This document shows positions 1 through 8,961 of a stretch of 64,000 nt of DNA, piece after piece. Each line of letters opens with the position of its first letter. Within the stretch, counting starts at the first letter, position 1. The DNA comes from Kordiimonas gwangyangensis DSM 19435 = JCM 12864 (GTDB lineage Bacteria > Pseudomonadota > Alphaproteobacteria > Sphingomonadales > Kordiimonadaceae). Location: the NCBI RefSeq assembly GCF_000375545.1, contig NZ_AQXF01000001.1, positions 124,001 through 188,000 on the forward strand, read 5' to 3'. Both the position numbers and the translations under genes were made by a program. The notes below the pieces were generated by a model that worked only from the letters and a program-made list of their open reading frames with translations, was not told the DNA's origin and searched no databases.

Positions 1-810
1 ACCGGCCGGGCCGAAGTTGGCGATGATCTCATACGGCGTTTCCTTGTATTTGCCGGCGCCGTAGGTGTAGGCCTTCGCCATATAGGGCTCCAGATCCGCT
101 GGCAGCGGCTCCACAAAGGTGGAATGGGTCATGCCAAGCGGGCCAAAAATGTGTTTTTGCACATAGTCGTTGAAATTCTCGCCCGACACGTTGGCCACGA
201 TCAGGCCTGCAAGGGCGGTTGCCCAGTTGGAATAGGCCACACGCGTTCCCGGCGCGACCACCCGTGTTGGCTGGTATTTCTCCAGCGCTTCTGCGAGCGG
301 CATGATCACATCGGGGTCGTTGTTGATGAGGTAGCCGAGGGCGCCATCCTCAAAACCCGCCGTGTGGGTCATGATATGGCGCAGCGTGACCGGCTGGCCG
401 GGGAAGGTATCCTTCACCTTGAACTGGGTGACATATTCATTCACGTCCGTGTCGATATCCAGTTTGCCTTGTTCGGCAAGCTGCATGACGGAAATCCAGG
501 TAAACAGTTTCGAGATGGAACCCGGGCGGAACATGCTGGTTGCCGCGTCCACCGGAATGCGCTTTTCAACGTCGATGTAGCCATAGCCCTTCTGGAAGAT
601 GACCTTGCCGTCTTTCATCACGGCCACAACGCCGGACGGGCTGTGTTCTTTCTGCATGAGCGGCTTTACAACGCCGTCCACAAAGGCTTCCACTTGGGCT
701 GCATCTGTAACGTCTGGCGTGTCGGCGCCCGCAGTGCCCACGCCTATCATGGTGGCAAGGCCAAGCGTTGCCGCCCACCTGCCGAATGTATTCTGTCCCC
801 ACTTGAACAT
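1..810 (-). CDS. Serine hydrolase of the beta-lactamase/DD-peptidase fold (3' end outside window)
   Basis: This is the first 270 residues of an exported serine hydrolase; the reading frame is still open at the left edge. An N-terminal hydrophobic segment (about residues 12-29) looks like a signal peptide. The SxxK nucleophile motif is SISK (Ser98, Lys101), followed by the YSN motif in YSNWATA. These are the class C beta-lactamase/D-aminopeptidase hallmarks. It closely resembles the 652-residue hydrolase at 4912-6855, with the same GSxSKLFTW and MTHTAGFEDGALGYLI blocks, so the two are paralogues. The ATG at 810 follows GGAGGGAGAATAAT and lies 2 nt after the stop of the preceding gene, so it is translated from the same operon. 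By context it may cleave D-amino-acid-containing peptides or esters; the substrate is inferred. Confidence 0.9.
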   Translation of the reverse strand, partial: MFKWGQNTFGRWAATLGLATMIGVGTAGADTPDVTDAAQVEAFVDGVVKPLMQKEHSPSGVVAVMKDGKVIFQKGYGYIDVEKRIPVDAATSMFRPGSISKLFTWISVMQLAEQGKLDIDTDVNEYVTQFKVKDTFPGQPVTLRHIMTHTAGFEDGALGYLINNDPDVIMPLAEALEKYQPTRVVAPGTRVAYSNWATALAGLIVANVSGENFNDYVQKHIFGPLGMTHSTFVEPLPADLEPYMAKAYTYGAGKYKETPYEIIANFGPAG

Positions 811-812
811 TA

Positions 813-2393
813 TTATTCTCCCTCCTTCAATTGCCCGCTTTGGGCAAGTGTCCCCTCACCCACGTTCCGGTGGGTAAATTCCAGTATAGCGCCCTCGCCG
901 GCGACCGTCCGGTCCAGAAGCGGCGCCCCTTCGCCCTTCAGGTAACGGTCAAAAAACGCCAGCACATAGTCGTTCATCACGTCGTTCATGGCGCGCGCAT
1001 CCACCGGGCCGAACATGCCAAGGTGCTGCGCCACCGGCATCAGGAATGCGAAGTCGCTATAGTTCATGTGTTTGGCGTCTGCGACGGTCAGACTGTATAT
1101 CGGCCCCACTGCCTGCCGGTAGACAAATTCATTGACCTTGAACTTGGTCGCCTTGCCGCTGTGTGGTGGCTCAAGGAACAGGTTACCGTCCGAGTTCATC
1201 AGCATGAACGGGCTTTTTAGGGCGAACTTCATGTCATGTTCGCCAAATTGCATGCCGTCCATATTGATGCCCGCCTTGCAGCGTGCGTCTTCAAGGCACA
1301 GCATGCCCGCCGCCGCCCCGCCATAGGACATACCAAACACACCAAGGTTGGCCACGTCCATGCTTGCGTACAGCGGGTCAAACGCACCAATGGTTTCCGC
1401 CTGCAGGCGGTCGAGCACAAAATCAGTATCATCCAGCCAGAGCTTGAGGCCTGTGGCGAAGCTTTCCTGCGCCTTCATGAAGGTCTGAAGCTCTTGGAGG
1501 TGCGCGGCATAGTCTGGCGCAGTCACGAGGCGCACGAGGATGGCTTCCAGCTCTGCCGTCTTCTCCGGCGTCAGTTCGTCGAACTGGAAACCAACCGGAT
1601 TGAAGGAGGCTGACTTGCCGGCATTGAGGCGTACCCAAGCGTTCTGGTGTGGGTGCTCAATGGAGAACACCACATAGCCGTGGCTTGCCAGATGTTCCAT
1701 CAGCAGCACGTTTTGCGCCCCGATGGAGCCAAAGCCGTGGTTGAACACCAGCACAGGGAACCGGCCGCGGCCAGCCGTCAAGGGTGCGACGGGCGCATTA
1801 CCATAGCTATGGCCCTTCATGTCGGCGAGATAGTCGAAAAACTCAAGCGGCAGGCCAAGGTTGTCCCCCATCAGGTGGCCGCCCTGGTCCACATCCGGCA
1901 CAAAGGGAAGCGGGGTTGCGTCAGCCCCCACCGTCGCCGGGTACCACACCTGCACCGGCAGCTCCCGCGCGGTACCGGTGACGATGTCGAGCCGTTCGTC
2001 GTCCGTCAGCACGGTGCGGGTATAACCAACGCCGTATTGGCCCGAAGGCGCTGGTGGTTCAAACACCGGGAAGCTGAGCGGCAAGATCACCGCGACAGCT
2101 GCCAGCAGCGACGTGAGCACGATATAGCCGCCAAAGAGTGTCTTGCGGCGCCAATTGTTAGGCTTCGGGTATTCCATGCGGAAGAAGGTGACAAACGGCA
2201 GGATGAGCGCCAGGAGTGCACCGGGCACCAGCGGCCCGCGCGGTGTGCCGAAAGTTGAGACAGCCACAAAACCCGCGAATGCGAGGCCGGACGCAATAAA
2301 CGCCGCCTGACCAAACTGCTTTTTCGGCAGGAAGCTGAGCACAAGCGCGATGAGCAGGATACCGTAGACGATGAATTCAAATGGTCCCGTCAT
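813..2393 (-). CDS. Membrane-anchored alpha/beta hydrolase (dienelactone hydrolase / PAF-acetylhydrolase-like)
   Basis: A 526-residue protein with three hydrophobic helices in the first ~110 residues, then an alpha/beta-hydrolase domain. The nucleophile elbow is GMSYGG, and the N-terminal half of the domain contains FPVLVFNHGFGS (oxyanion region). The GQYGVGYTRTVLTDDERLD opening is shared with the next gene upstream, its paralogue, which lacks the membrane part. The ATG has AGGGAG upstream. It sits within a tight minus-strand operon, 11 nt after one stop and 2 nt before the next start. Family members cleave ester or amide bonds of small lipid-like substrates; the substrate here is unknown. 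Confidence 0.85.
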   Translation of the reverse strand: MTGPFEFIVYGILLIALVLSFLPKKQFGQAAFIASGLAFAGFVAVSTFGTPRGPLVPGALLALILPFVTFFRMEYPKPNNWRRKTLFGGYIVLTSLLAAVAVILPLSFPVFEPPAPSGQYGVGYTRTVLTDDERLDIVTGTARELPVQVWYPATVGADATPLPFVPDVDQGGHLMGDNLGLPLEFFDYLADMKGHSYGNAPVAPLTAGRGRFPVLVFNHGFGSIGAQNVLLMEHLASHGYVVFSIEHPHQNAWVRLNAGKSASFNPVGFQFDELTPEKTAELEAILVRLVTAPDYAAHLQELQTFMKAQESFATGLKLWLDDTDFVLDRLQAETIGAFDPLYASMDVANLGVFGMSYGGAAAGMLCLEDARCKAGINMDGMQFGEHDMKFALKSPFMLMNSDGNLFLEPPHSGKATKFKVNEFVYRQAVGPIYSLTVADAKHMNYSDFAFLMPVAQHLGMFGPVDARAMNDVMNDYVLAFFDRYLKGEGAPLLDRTVAGEGAILEFTHRNVGEGTLAQSGQLKEGE

Positions 2394-2404
2394 GCCACAC
2401 TCCC

Positions 2405-3700
2405 TCAGCCCGCCGTGTTGCGCTGGATAAATTCAATAACCGGCGCAGCAATTGGTGTATCCGCGTCCAGCACGGGTGCGCTTTCACCCTTCAGGTAACG
2501 GTCGAAGAAGGCGAGCACATAGGTGTCCACCACACCGCCAACGGCCGTGGGCGACACGCTACCAAAGAACGCCTCACCCTTGCCCGCAGGCATCAGGTGC
2601 GCGAGGTCACAGAAGTTCATGTGTTTGGCGTCGCCGACCGTCAGGCTGTAGACCGGGCCTTCAGCCTCGTGGAAAACAAAATCATTGGCTTCAAAGTTCA
2701 CCGGTACGCCGCGGCCGGTTTCACCCGTGTAATAATTCTGGTCCGAGTTCAGCATCATGAACGGCACCTTGATGGGGAACTTCATGTCATGTTCGCCGAA
2801 CTGCACACCGACCATATTGATGCCTGCCTTGCAGCGGCTGTCATGCAAGCACACCATGCCCGCCGTGGCCCCACCGTACGACATACCGAACACACCAAGG
2901 TTGCCCATGTCCATGGCAGCATAAAGCGACGCAAAAGCGGGGATGCTTTTGGCTTCAAGCTGGTCGATGACAAAGTCGGTATCATCAATCCAGAGGCTGA
3001 TGCCTTTCACATAACTTTGCTGACCAAGGATGAATTCGCGCGCGAGGCTCAGGTAGCTCTCGTAATCCTCGGCCTTGTGCATGCCAATGAGCGCTTCCTC
3101 AAGCGCTTTGCCCTTCTCCGGGGTCATGTCCGGGTCACGGAAGGCGGCAGGACTGAAGGTGGCGGAAGCGCCGCCGCCGAGGTTCACCCACGCGGCCTGG
3201 AAGGGGTGGTCGATCGCGAAAATGATGTAGCCATGGCTCGCCAGATGTTCCATCAGTTGCGCGTTCTCGGCACTGAAGAGGCCGAAGGCGTGACTGTAAA
3301 CCAGCACCGGGAAGCGCTTGTCAGCGATGACAGGCGCGCCCGCAAAACTGTGGCCCTTGATGGCTTCCACATAGTCAAAACTGTCAAGCGGGAGGCCGAG
3401 GTTCATGGCCATCATCTGCGCGGCTTGCGCGGGCTCCGGCACCAGTGGCAGCGGCTCGGCACCCGCGGGCACTGTGGCCGGGTACCATGCTTGCACCGCA
3501 AGCGCGCGGTGGTCCGACGTATCCTCGGTTGAGGGTTCGCCCCGGCTTTCGTCCACCAGTACCGCGCGGCTGTAGCCTACGCCGTAAGGCCCGGTGGGTG
3601 CCGGCGGTGCAAAGGGCGCGTCAGACGCGCCCACTGCAGCTGTTAGCGAGAGGGCGACAGCAAGACCGCCAAACCAGTTTTTGATTGTCAGTCCTGTCAT
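2405..3700 (-). CDS. Exported alpha/beta hydrolase, paralogue of the neighbouring gene
   Basis: A 431-residue protein with a probable signal peptide (about residues 1-25) and an alpha/beta-hydrolase domain carrying GMSYGGATAG as nucleophile elbow and FPVLVYSHAFG as oxyanion-hole region. Blocks such as MEHLASHGY, FGMSYGG and QFGEHDMKF are shared with the 526-residue protein next door, so this is a tandem duplication in which only one copy has transmembrane helices. The start follows GGGGGCGAC, and the gene begins 17 nt after the dipeptidase stop. Function is hydrolysis of an unidentified ester or amide in the periplasm (inferred). Confidence 0.85.
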   Translation of the reverse strand: MTGLTIKNWFGGLAVALSLTAAVGASDAPFAPPAPTGPYGVGYSRAVLVDESRGEPSTEDTSDHRALAVQAWYPATVPAGAEPLPLVPEPAQAAQMMAMNLGLPLDSFDYVEAIKGHSFAGAPVIADKRFPVLVYSHAFGLFSAENAQLMEHLASHGYIIFAIDHPFQAAWVNLGGGASATFSPAAFRDPDMTPEKGKALEEALIGMHKAEDYESYLSLAREFILGQQSYVKGISLWIDDTDFVIDQLEAKSIPAFASLYAAMDMGNLGVFGMSYGGATAGMVCLHDSRCKAGINMVGVQFGEHDMKFPIKVPFMMLNSDQNYYTGETGRGVPVNFEANDFVFHEAEGPVYSLTVGDAKHMNFCDLAHLMPAGKGEAFFGSVSPTAVGGVVDTYVLAFFDRYLKGESAPVLDADTPIAAPVIEFIQRNTAG

Positions 3701-3717
3701 GTCGCCCCCGGCAATTT

Positions 3718-4887
3718 TTATGCGACCCAGATGTCGCCCAGCACCCGCTTGAAGTTCTCACCCAGCACAAGGCGAACATGATCCGCCGAGTAACCGCGTG
3801 CGAGCATGCGGTCGGTGAGGTCAAAGATGCGTTTCGGATGATCGAAGCCGTCAGCGTCGATCTTGCCGCGGAAGCCATAGCTGGATTTATACCCCGCCTT
3901 GAGCGCGCTGTAGGCGGGCTCGGGGATATCATCATAGCCGTTCATGTCCATGTCGGACCCGACGCCCACATGCTCGATGCCCACAAGCTTGGCGACATAG
4001 TCGATATGGTCAATCAGGTTCTCAATGGTGGTGGGTTCCTTGGCGGAGAGGAAGTTCCTGACACCAGTGATACCCATCACGCTACCCGCCTTGCCCATGG
4101 CCTTGATCGCCTCATCGGACTTGCAGCGCACATGACCTTCAGCCAGCGCCCGCACGTTCGAGTGGGTTATCAGAACCGGCTTGGTGGAAAGCTCAAATGC
4201 GTCGAGCGTTGTCTTGTCACCGCAGTGGGACACATCCACAGCCATGCCCAGCTCGTTCATGCGCGCCACAACCGCCGCGCCGAAGTCGCTGATGCCGCCG
4301 TCCACCCGGTCGGTGGAGCCGGAGCCAATGAGGTTCTGGCTGTTGTAGGTAAGCTGGCTGATACGCTGGCCCATATAGTAGAACTGATTCACATCATCTA
4401 CGCTACGGAAATGGTCCGAGTTCTGGATGCCAAGGATATAACCGATGCGCTCACCCTTCTTGAGGGTCTTCAGGTCCTCGATGCTATCGATACGCTGAAG
4501 ATGCTCCGGATACTCTGCCGCATAGGCATTCATCCGCGCGATGAAAGGGGCGGCATCCTCCGCCCCGAGGCCCACCGCAGGGTGGAATACATCCACCCCT
4601 GAGGCCAGCAGCAGATCCAGCTCTTCCCGACTGACGGCAAGACCGTCAGAGATTTTCGGGTTCGGGCTGAACGCCGCTGTCATCATGTGTTTGAACGGCG
4701 ACAGGATCGACAGCATGTCGAACACCTGCACGGAGTTCACCACATCCAGAACCTTGGTGCTGTAGGCCGTGTCAGCCGCGAACACCTTGAAGGAACCGAA
4801 GTTCACCATGGGCATGGCAACTGCCGCTGCACCCGCACCTGCCACACCGCGAAGGAAAGACCGGCGATTAAACTTTGACTGTGTCAT
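3718..4887 (-). CDS. Tat-exported M19 (membrane dipeptidase) family protein with altered metal site
   Basis: 389 residues. The N-terminus carries a twin-arginine motif (RRSFLRG, residues 8-14) followed by an Ala/Gly-rich hydrophobic stretch, so export is probably by Tat. The fold matches renal/membrane dipeptidases: VDVSHCGDKTTLDAF and LITHSNVRAL hold the two conserved histidines, and GIEHVGVGSDMDM is the C-terminal block. The usual HxD near the N-terminus appears as FDM, and the bridging glutamate (VEGG in typical members) appears as GIQNSD, so part of the binuclear zinc site seems changed. M19 enzymes cleave dipeptides, including L-D dipeptides. That suits a D-amino-acid operon, but activity is uncertain here. 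AGGA precedes the ATG by 9 nt. Confidence 0.85.
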   Translation of the reverse strand: MTQSKFNRRSFLRGVAGAGAAAVAMPMVNFGSFKVFAADTAYSTKVLDVVNSVQVFDMLSILSPFKHMMTAAFSPNPKISDGLAVSREELDLLLASGVDVFHPAVGLGAEDAAPFIARMNAYAAEYPEHLQRIDSIEDLKTLKKGERIGYILGIQNSDHFRSVDDVNQFYYMGQRISQLTYNSQNLIGSGSTDRVDGGISDFGAAVVARMNELGMAVDVSHCGDKTTLDAFELSTKPVLITHSNVRALAEGHVRCKSDEAIKAMGKAGSVMGITGVRNFLSAKEPTTIENLIDHIDYVAKLVGIEHVGVGSDMDMNGYDDIPEPAYSALKAGYKSSYGFRGKIDADGFDHPKRIFDLTDRMLARGYSADHVRLVLGENFKRVLGDIWVA

Positions 4888-4911
4888 TGTCTTGCGTCCT
4901 TTCTTTTGCGC

Positions 4912-6855
4912 TTAGAAGTGCTGGAAGCCAAGGATGTTCCAGTACCAGTAGAACACCACCATGAAGAGCCCGGCGAGCGCCACGAGCGTATAGTGAACGC
5001 GCCGCCCCTTGCGCCAGTAGCCTTCGCGCCATGCCTGCACCGCGTGATAGAGCACACCGATAGTCAGGAGGCTTGCGATGATCGGCAGCACGAGGTTGAG
5101 GTCGAAGACGAACGGAATGTCCTGGAACAGCTCCATCTTGTAGACCGCCATGATCAGGCCAAGGAAGATGAAGAACAGCAGGTTCGCGCCCGCCATGCCC
5201 ATCGAGAGACGGATGGCCATGCGCTCCGGCGCGTCCATGGTCTTGTATTCCTTGCGGCGGTAACACCAGCCGAGGAATACGGTGATAAAGAGGATGAAGG
5301 ACACAAGCGGCAGCAGCATCTTGAAGAGGCCGCTTTCAAAGGCCGGGGCCCGGCTTGCGTTCATGAAGGGCAGGCCGTCGATGTAGAGATCGACAATCTC
5401 ACCATTCTCATTCTCGCCAAAGGCGATCATGTGCGGGCCGTCCACCTGACGGAACAGGTTTTCACCCACTTCCACATATTGTTTCGGACCACCAAAGCCC
5501 GCGAAGATGAGCGTACCCTCGCCCGACGGCGCAACCTCAAGCCCGCTGCCCATTAGGCCCATGGCTTTCTCGATCGTGGTCTGGTTATGACGCCAGAATT
5601 TGTAGGTACCGGCATATTTGGCCGCGCGTTCGTCAAAGTCGGCCGGCGGCGTGATGGCCGGAAGCTCGACCGGGTAATAATGGTCGTAGAAGGTTTCCAC
5701 GAAAGTATCGCGGCCCTTGGTATCCGACGACGTGGCGTAGGAGATGAAGATGCCAAGGTTTTCTGCCTGGTCCAGCACCAGATTGGTATGGAACTGGAAG
5801 GTGTCGCCGCCATGGCCGATCAAGCGGTGACCGTTGACATATTCCTCATAAAAACCATGCGCCATGCCGCCAAGGCGATCATCACCCTGGAACAACACTG
5901 AATGCATCTGCGCCGTGGTTTCCGGCGACAGGATGCTGTTGCCGTCAAGCGAACCGCTGTTCAGGTGCGCGAGCATGAATTTCGCCATATCGGTAGCTGA
6001 AGACGCCATGGCGCCCGCCGGGCCAAAACCGGTGATCAGCTCATAGGGCTGTGCCACCTGTTTGCCAGCCTCGTTGAGGTAGCCCATGGTCTGGCCAGAA
6101 GCGAGGTTTTCCGGCAGCGGCTCACGGAAGGTGGAGTGCACCATGCCGAGCGGTTCATAGATGTTTTTCTCGACATATTCGTTGAACGGCATGCCGGAGA
6201 CATTGGCAACAATCAGCCCCGCAAGCGCGGTGGCATAGTTCGAATAGGACGAATATTTGCCCGGCGGGTTGATACGCGCCGGCACATAGGTTGCCATCGC
6301 GTCCCGGAGCTGGGTGATGTTGTTGAGGTCATAATTGATGAGGTAACCAAGCGCGCCTTCCTCAAACCCCGCAGTATGGGTGAGGACATGGCGCATGGTG
6401 ATCGGCTCGTCATAGGTGTCCGGAATCTGGAACGTCTTGAGGTAGGTGTTTACGTCGGCATCAAGGTCGATGTTGCCGCGCTCGACCTGCTGCATGACCG
6501 ATGTCCAGGTAAAGAGCTTGGAGGTGGAGCCGATACGGAAAAGCGATGTTTCAGGGTCGACCGGGACATCCTTGTCGATATCCTGATAGCCGTAGCCACG
6601 GGCAAAAATCAGCTCGCCGTCCTTGACGATAGACACGGTCACGCCAGAGATATCGAGCGTCTTGCGGTGGCTTTCCACCATGCCGTCGATAAAGGCGTCA
6701 AGACCTTCATAACCACCGGGCGCGGCGTCCGGCATTGTGGCCGCAACGTCCGCCTGAACCGCAGCATCGGGCTGGGCCGTATCGTCTTGTGCATGGGCGG
6801 CGAAGCCCACACCCATCATCAGCACTGCCATCAGCGCCATCAGTTTCCGTATCAT
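4912..6855 (-). CDS. Serine hydrolase of the beta-lactamase fold with C-terminal membrane segments
   Basis: Signal peptide (MIRKLMALMAVLMMGVGFAAHA), then a beta-lactamase/DD-peptidase domain with GSTSKLFTW (SxxK), YSNYATA (YxN) and IGHGGDTF (third motif). The last ~170 residues hold about four transmembrane helices. Known relatives combine the extracellular esterase or D-aminopeptidase domain with such a tail. The ATG at 6855 is chosen over a GTG 15 nt upstream because GGGAGTGAGGAAA sits directly in front of it. It is a paralogue of the truncated gene at the left edge. The gene lies 61 nt downstream of dgcA. It may release D-amino acids or acyl groups outside the inner membrane (inferred). 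Confidence 0.88.
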   Translation of the reverse strand: MIRKLMALMAVLMMGVGFAAHAQDDTAQPDAAVQADVAATMPDAAPGGYEGLDAFIDGMVESHRKTLDISGVTVSIVKDGELIFARGYGYQDIDKDVPVDPETSLFRIGSTSKLFTWTSVMQQVERGNIDLDADVNTYLKTFQIPDTYDEPITMRHVLTHTAGFEEGALGYLINYDLNNITQLRDAMATYVPARINPPGKYSSYSNYATALAGLIVANVSGMPFNEYVEKNIYEPLGMVHSTFREPLPENLASGQTMGYLNEAGKQVAQPYELITGFGPAGAMASSATDMAKFMLAHLNSGSLDGNSILSPETTAQMHSVLFQGDDRLGGMAHGFYEEYVNGHRLIGHGGDTFQFHTNLVLDQAENLGIFISYATSSDTKGRDTFVETFYDHYYPVELPAITPPADFDERAAKYAGTYKFWRHNQTTIEKAMGLMGSGLEVAPSGEGTLIFAGFGGPKQYVEVGENLFRQVDGPHMIAFGENENGEIVDLYIDGLPFMNASRAPAFESGLFKMLLPLVSFILFITVFLGWCYRRKEYKTMDAPERMAIRLSMGMAGANLLFFIFLGLIMAVYKMELFQDIPFVFDLNLVLPIIASLLTIGVLYHAVQAWREGYWRKGRRVHYTLVALAGLFMVVFYWYWNILGFQHF

Positions 6856-6916
6856 TTTCCTCACTCCCACGTTTTATGAGGCGGTCATCGCCTCGCTGTC
6901 TTTCAGTTTTGTTTTA

Positions 6917-7894
6917 TTATCCCCACAGCGCCCGGTTCGGAACTTCCACGATCCCGCCGGTGCCGTAAAACAGGCCATCCTCAACATCGTGCGCCAGCAG
7001 AAGCGGGCCGTCGATATCAACAAAATGGCAGAACTGGCCGATAACATAAGCAGGCGCCATCGAAAGCGATGAGCCGGTCATGTTACCCACCATCAGGGCT
7101 TTTTTGTCGCGAAGCGCAAGGTTCGCGAGCATGAGGCCAGCCGTCAGGCCGCCGCATTTATCAAGCTTGATGTTGATCACATCATAGCGTTTTGCCGCCG
7201 CTTCATATTCGCTGGCGTCAAGGCAACTTTCATCGGCACCCAGCCACACAGGCGACCGGTAGCCGTCCAGCTCCTCATCCGTGCCGCGCTTGAGCGGCTG
7301 TTCGATCATGGCGATGCCAAGCTTTTCGCACGCCGGGGCATATTCCTTGAGTTCCTCAATGGTCCAGCCCTGGTTCACGTCGATCACGAGCGTTGCATCA
7401 GGCCGCGCAGCGCGAATTGCCTCCAGCTTGCCAACCGGATTGTCGTTATCCAGCTTGATCTTGAGGTTCGGGTATTTCGAATAGCTGGCGGCCGTGGCTG
7501 CCATTTTCTCAGCGGAGCCAATGCCAACCGTGCATACGGTCTTGAGCGTTTTGGGCGTCATGTTCAGGCGTTCCCAAACACTCACGCCGGAGCGTTTGGC
7601 CTGCAGGTCCCAGAAGGCGCAATCAAGCGCGTTCCGCGCACCGCCCGGTGGCAGCAGGCGCTGGATGGTGTCGAAATCCACCCCGCGCTCCACTTCCGGC
7701 TTCACCTCAACCAGCTGGTCGTACATGACGTCCGCTGTGTCGTTCAGGTAATAAACACCAACACCTTCGCCCCGGCCTTTGACACCGTCTGCCTCAAGGG
7801 TAACCCTCACTGTATCAGTGTCATTGAAGGTATAGCCCGTGATGACAAACGGTGCCGCGAGCGGGAAACTTACTCTCTCTACAATCATGCGCAT
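6917..7894 (-). CDS. dgcA: N-acetyl-D-glutamate racemase / dipeptide epimerase (enolase superfamily)
   Basis: A 325-residue enolase-superfamily enzyme of the dipeptide-epimerase branch. The catalytic lysines are visible in LKIKLD and NIKLDKCGG. The metal ligands are the acidic residues in VIDVNQGW, MIEQPL and GADESC. Relatives called DgcA racemise N-acetyl-D-glutamate to the L form; older annotations read L-Ala-D/L-Glu epimerase. It starts 2 nt after the dgcN stop, with GGAG 9 nt before the ATG, and this dgcN-dgcA pairing supports the D-glutamate assignment. A role as muropeptide dipeptide epimerase is the main alternative. Confidence 0.88.
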   Translation of the reverse strand: MRMIVERVSFPLAAPFVITGYTFNDTDTVRVTLEADGVKGRGEGVGVYYLNDTADVMYDQLVEVKPEVERGVDFDTIQRLLPPGGARNALDCAFWDLQAKRSGVSVWERLNMTPKTLKTVCTVGIGSAEKMAATAASYSKYPNLKIKLDNDNPVGKLEAIRAARPDATLVIDVNQGWTIEELKEYAPACEKLGIAMIEQPLKRGTDEELDGYRSPVWLGADESCLDASEYEAAAKRYDVINIKLDKCGGLTAGLMLANLALRDKKALMVGNMTGSSLSMAPAYVIGQFCHFVDIDGPLLLAHDVEDGLFYGTGGIVEVPNRALWG

Positions 7895-7896
7895 GT

Positions 7897-8943
7897 TCAG
7901 GCGCTCCGTGCACTAGGGTTGCGCGAAGCCATGACAGCGGAAATTTGGGCGATGATGCTGTCTGTGCCACCTTGGAGGGGGTCAACACAAGGAAGGCCAA
8001 TCCGGGAGGATAGTTCAGCCAAATAGGCTTCGCGCTCGTCCGCCTTGAGGCGAGACGTGTTCACACTCACACCAACGCAGGTGATATCCGGGTTTACCAG
8101 TTCACCGATCGCGATGGTGCGCTCAATTACTTGTTCAATGCTCGGCAGGGGGAAGTCCTCCCAACCGGAAATATGGGTGCGTCCCGCTTCGTGGCAGACC
8201 ACAAAAACATCAGGCTGCGAACCGATGAGAAGACCCATGGTCACCGACGAATAGCCCGGGTGGAAAATACCGCCCTGCCCTTCGATCACATCCCAGTGGT
8301 CATCCGTATTATCGGGCGACAGCAGCTCGGCGGCACCTGAAAGGAAGTCAGACACCACGCTATCGATCGGCAGGCCGCTGCCCGCGATCATGATACCGGT
8401 CTGACCAGAGGCACGGAAATCAGCGTTCCAGCCAAGGCGCTTCATGTCTTTTTCCATCTGGAGCGCGGTATATTTTTTGCCAACCGCACAGTCAGTGCCC
8501 ACCATCAGCACACGCTTGCCGGTGCGTTTGCGGCCCGTGCCAACCGGCAGGCGCTTCGGTGGTACGCGAACGTCAATGAGTTTCGCGCCGGACTTGGCGG
8601 CAGCCGCGGTGAGACGGTCAATATCGCTGAGGCGCGTATGCACGCCAGCCACAATATCAAGGCCCAGAAGCACAGCTTCCTCAAGCACGTCAATCCATTC
8701 GTCAGGGATGCTGCCACCCACTGTTGCGGTGCCGATCACAAGCGACTGGATGCCTGCGGCTTTCGCTTCCGCGACCGACATTTGCGGCAAGCCGAGGTCG
8801 AGGTCACCACCAGCGAGATTGAGCTGACCTTTACAAAGCTCCTTCCGCCACTCCACGAGCCCTGCGCCGGTTTTCGCGTAGGTCAACCTTGTCTCGCTAC
8901 CGAGGAAAATGAGGTATGGCGCCCTTAACTCGATCGTTTTCAT
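7897..8943 (-). CDS. dgcN: D-glutamate N-acetyltransferase (DUF1611 family)
   Basis: 348 residues from the ATG at 8943, which has AAGGA 9 nt upstream; an ATG 6 nt further up lies too close to it. The DUF1611 family carries a P-loop-like VGTDCAVGKKYTAL segment near residue 150, followed by RASGQTGIMIAGSG, EGQGGIFHPGYSSVTMG and CHEAGRTHISGWEDF. DgcN acetylates D-glutamate so that DgcA can racemise the product, feeding L-glutamate metabolism. The pair is translationally close (2 nt gap), and N-acyl-D-amino-acid deacylases lie just upstream in the same operon. Confidence 0.87.
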   Translation of the reverse strand: MKTIELRAPYLIFLGSETRLTYAKTGAGLVEWRKELCKGQLNLAGGDLDLGLPQMSVAEAKAAGIQSLVIGTATVGGSIPDEWIDVLEEAVLLGLDIVAGVHTRLSDIDRLTAAAAKSGAKLIDVRVPPKRLPVGTGRKRTGKRVLMVGTDCAVGKKYTALQMEKDMKRLGWNADFRASGQTGIMIAGSGLPIDSVVSDFLSGAAELLSPDNTDDHWDVIEGQGGIFHPGYSSVTMGLLIGSQPDVFVVCHEAGRTHISGWEDFPLPSIEQVIERTIAIGELVNPDITCVGVSVNTSRLKADEREAYLAELSSRIGLPCVDPLQGGTDSIIAQISAVMASRNPSARSA

Positions 8944-8961
8944 AATCATCAGTCCTTATGT

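Noticed and set aside
124-945. Long plus-strand reading frame opposite the first serine hydrolase
   Set aside because: It is antisense to a clear beta-lactamase-fold gene, has no ribosome site and shows His/Arg-rich, family-less composition typical of GC-rich shadow frames.
2381-3532. 383-codon plus-strand frame
   Set aside because: Antisense to the alpha/beta hydrolase at 2405-3700, which has motifs, a signal peptide and a ribosome site.
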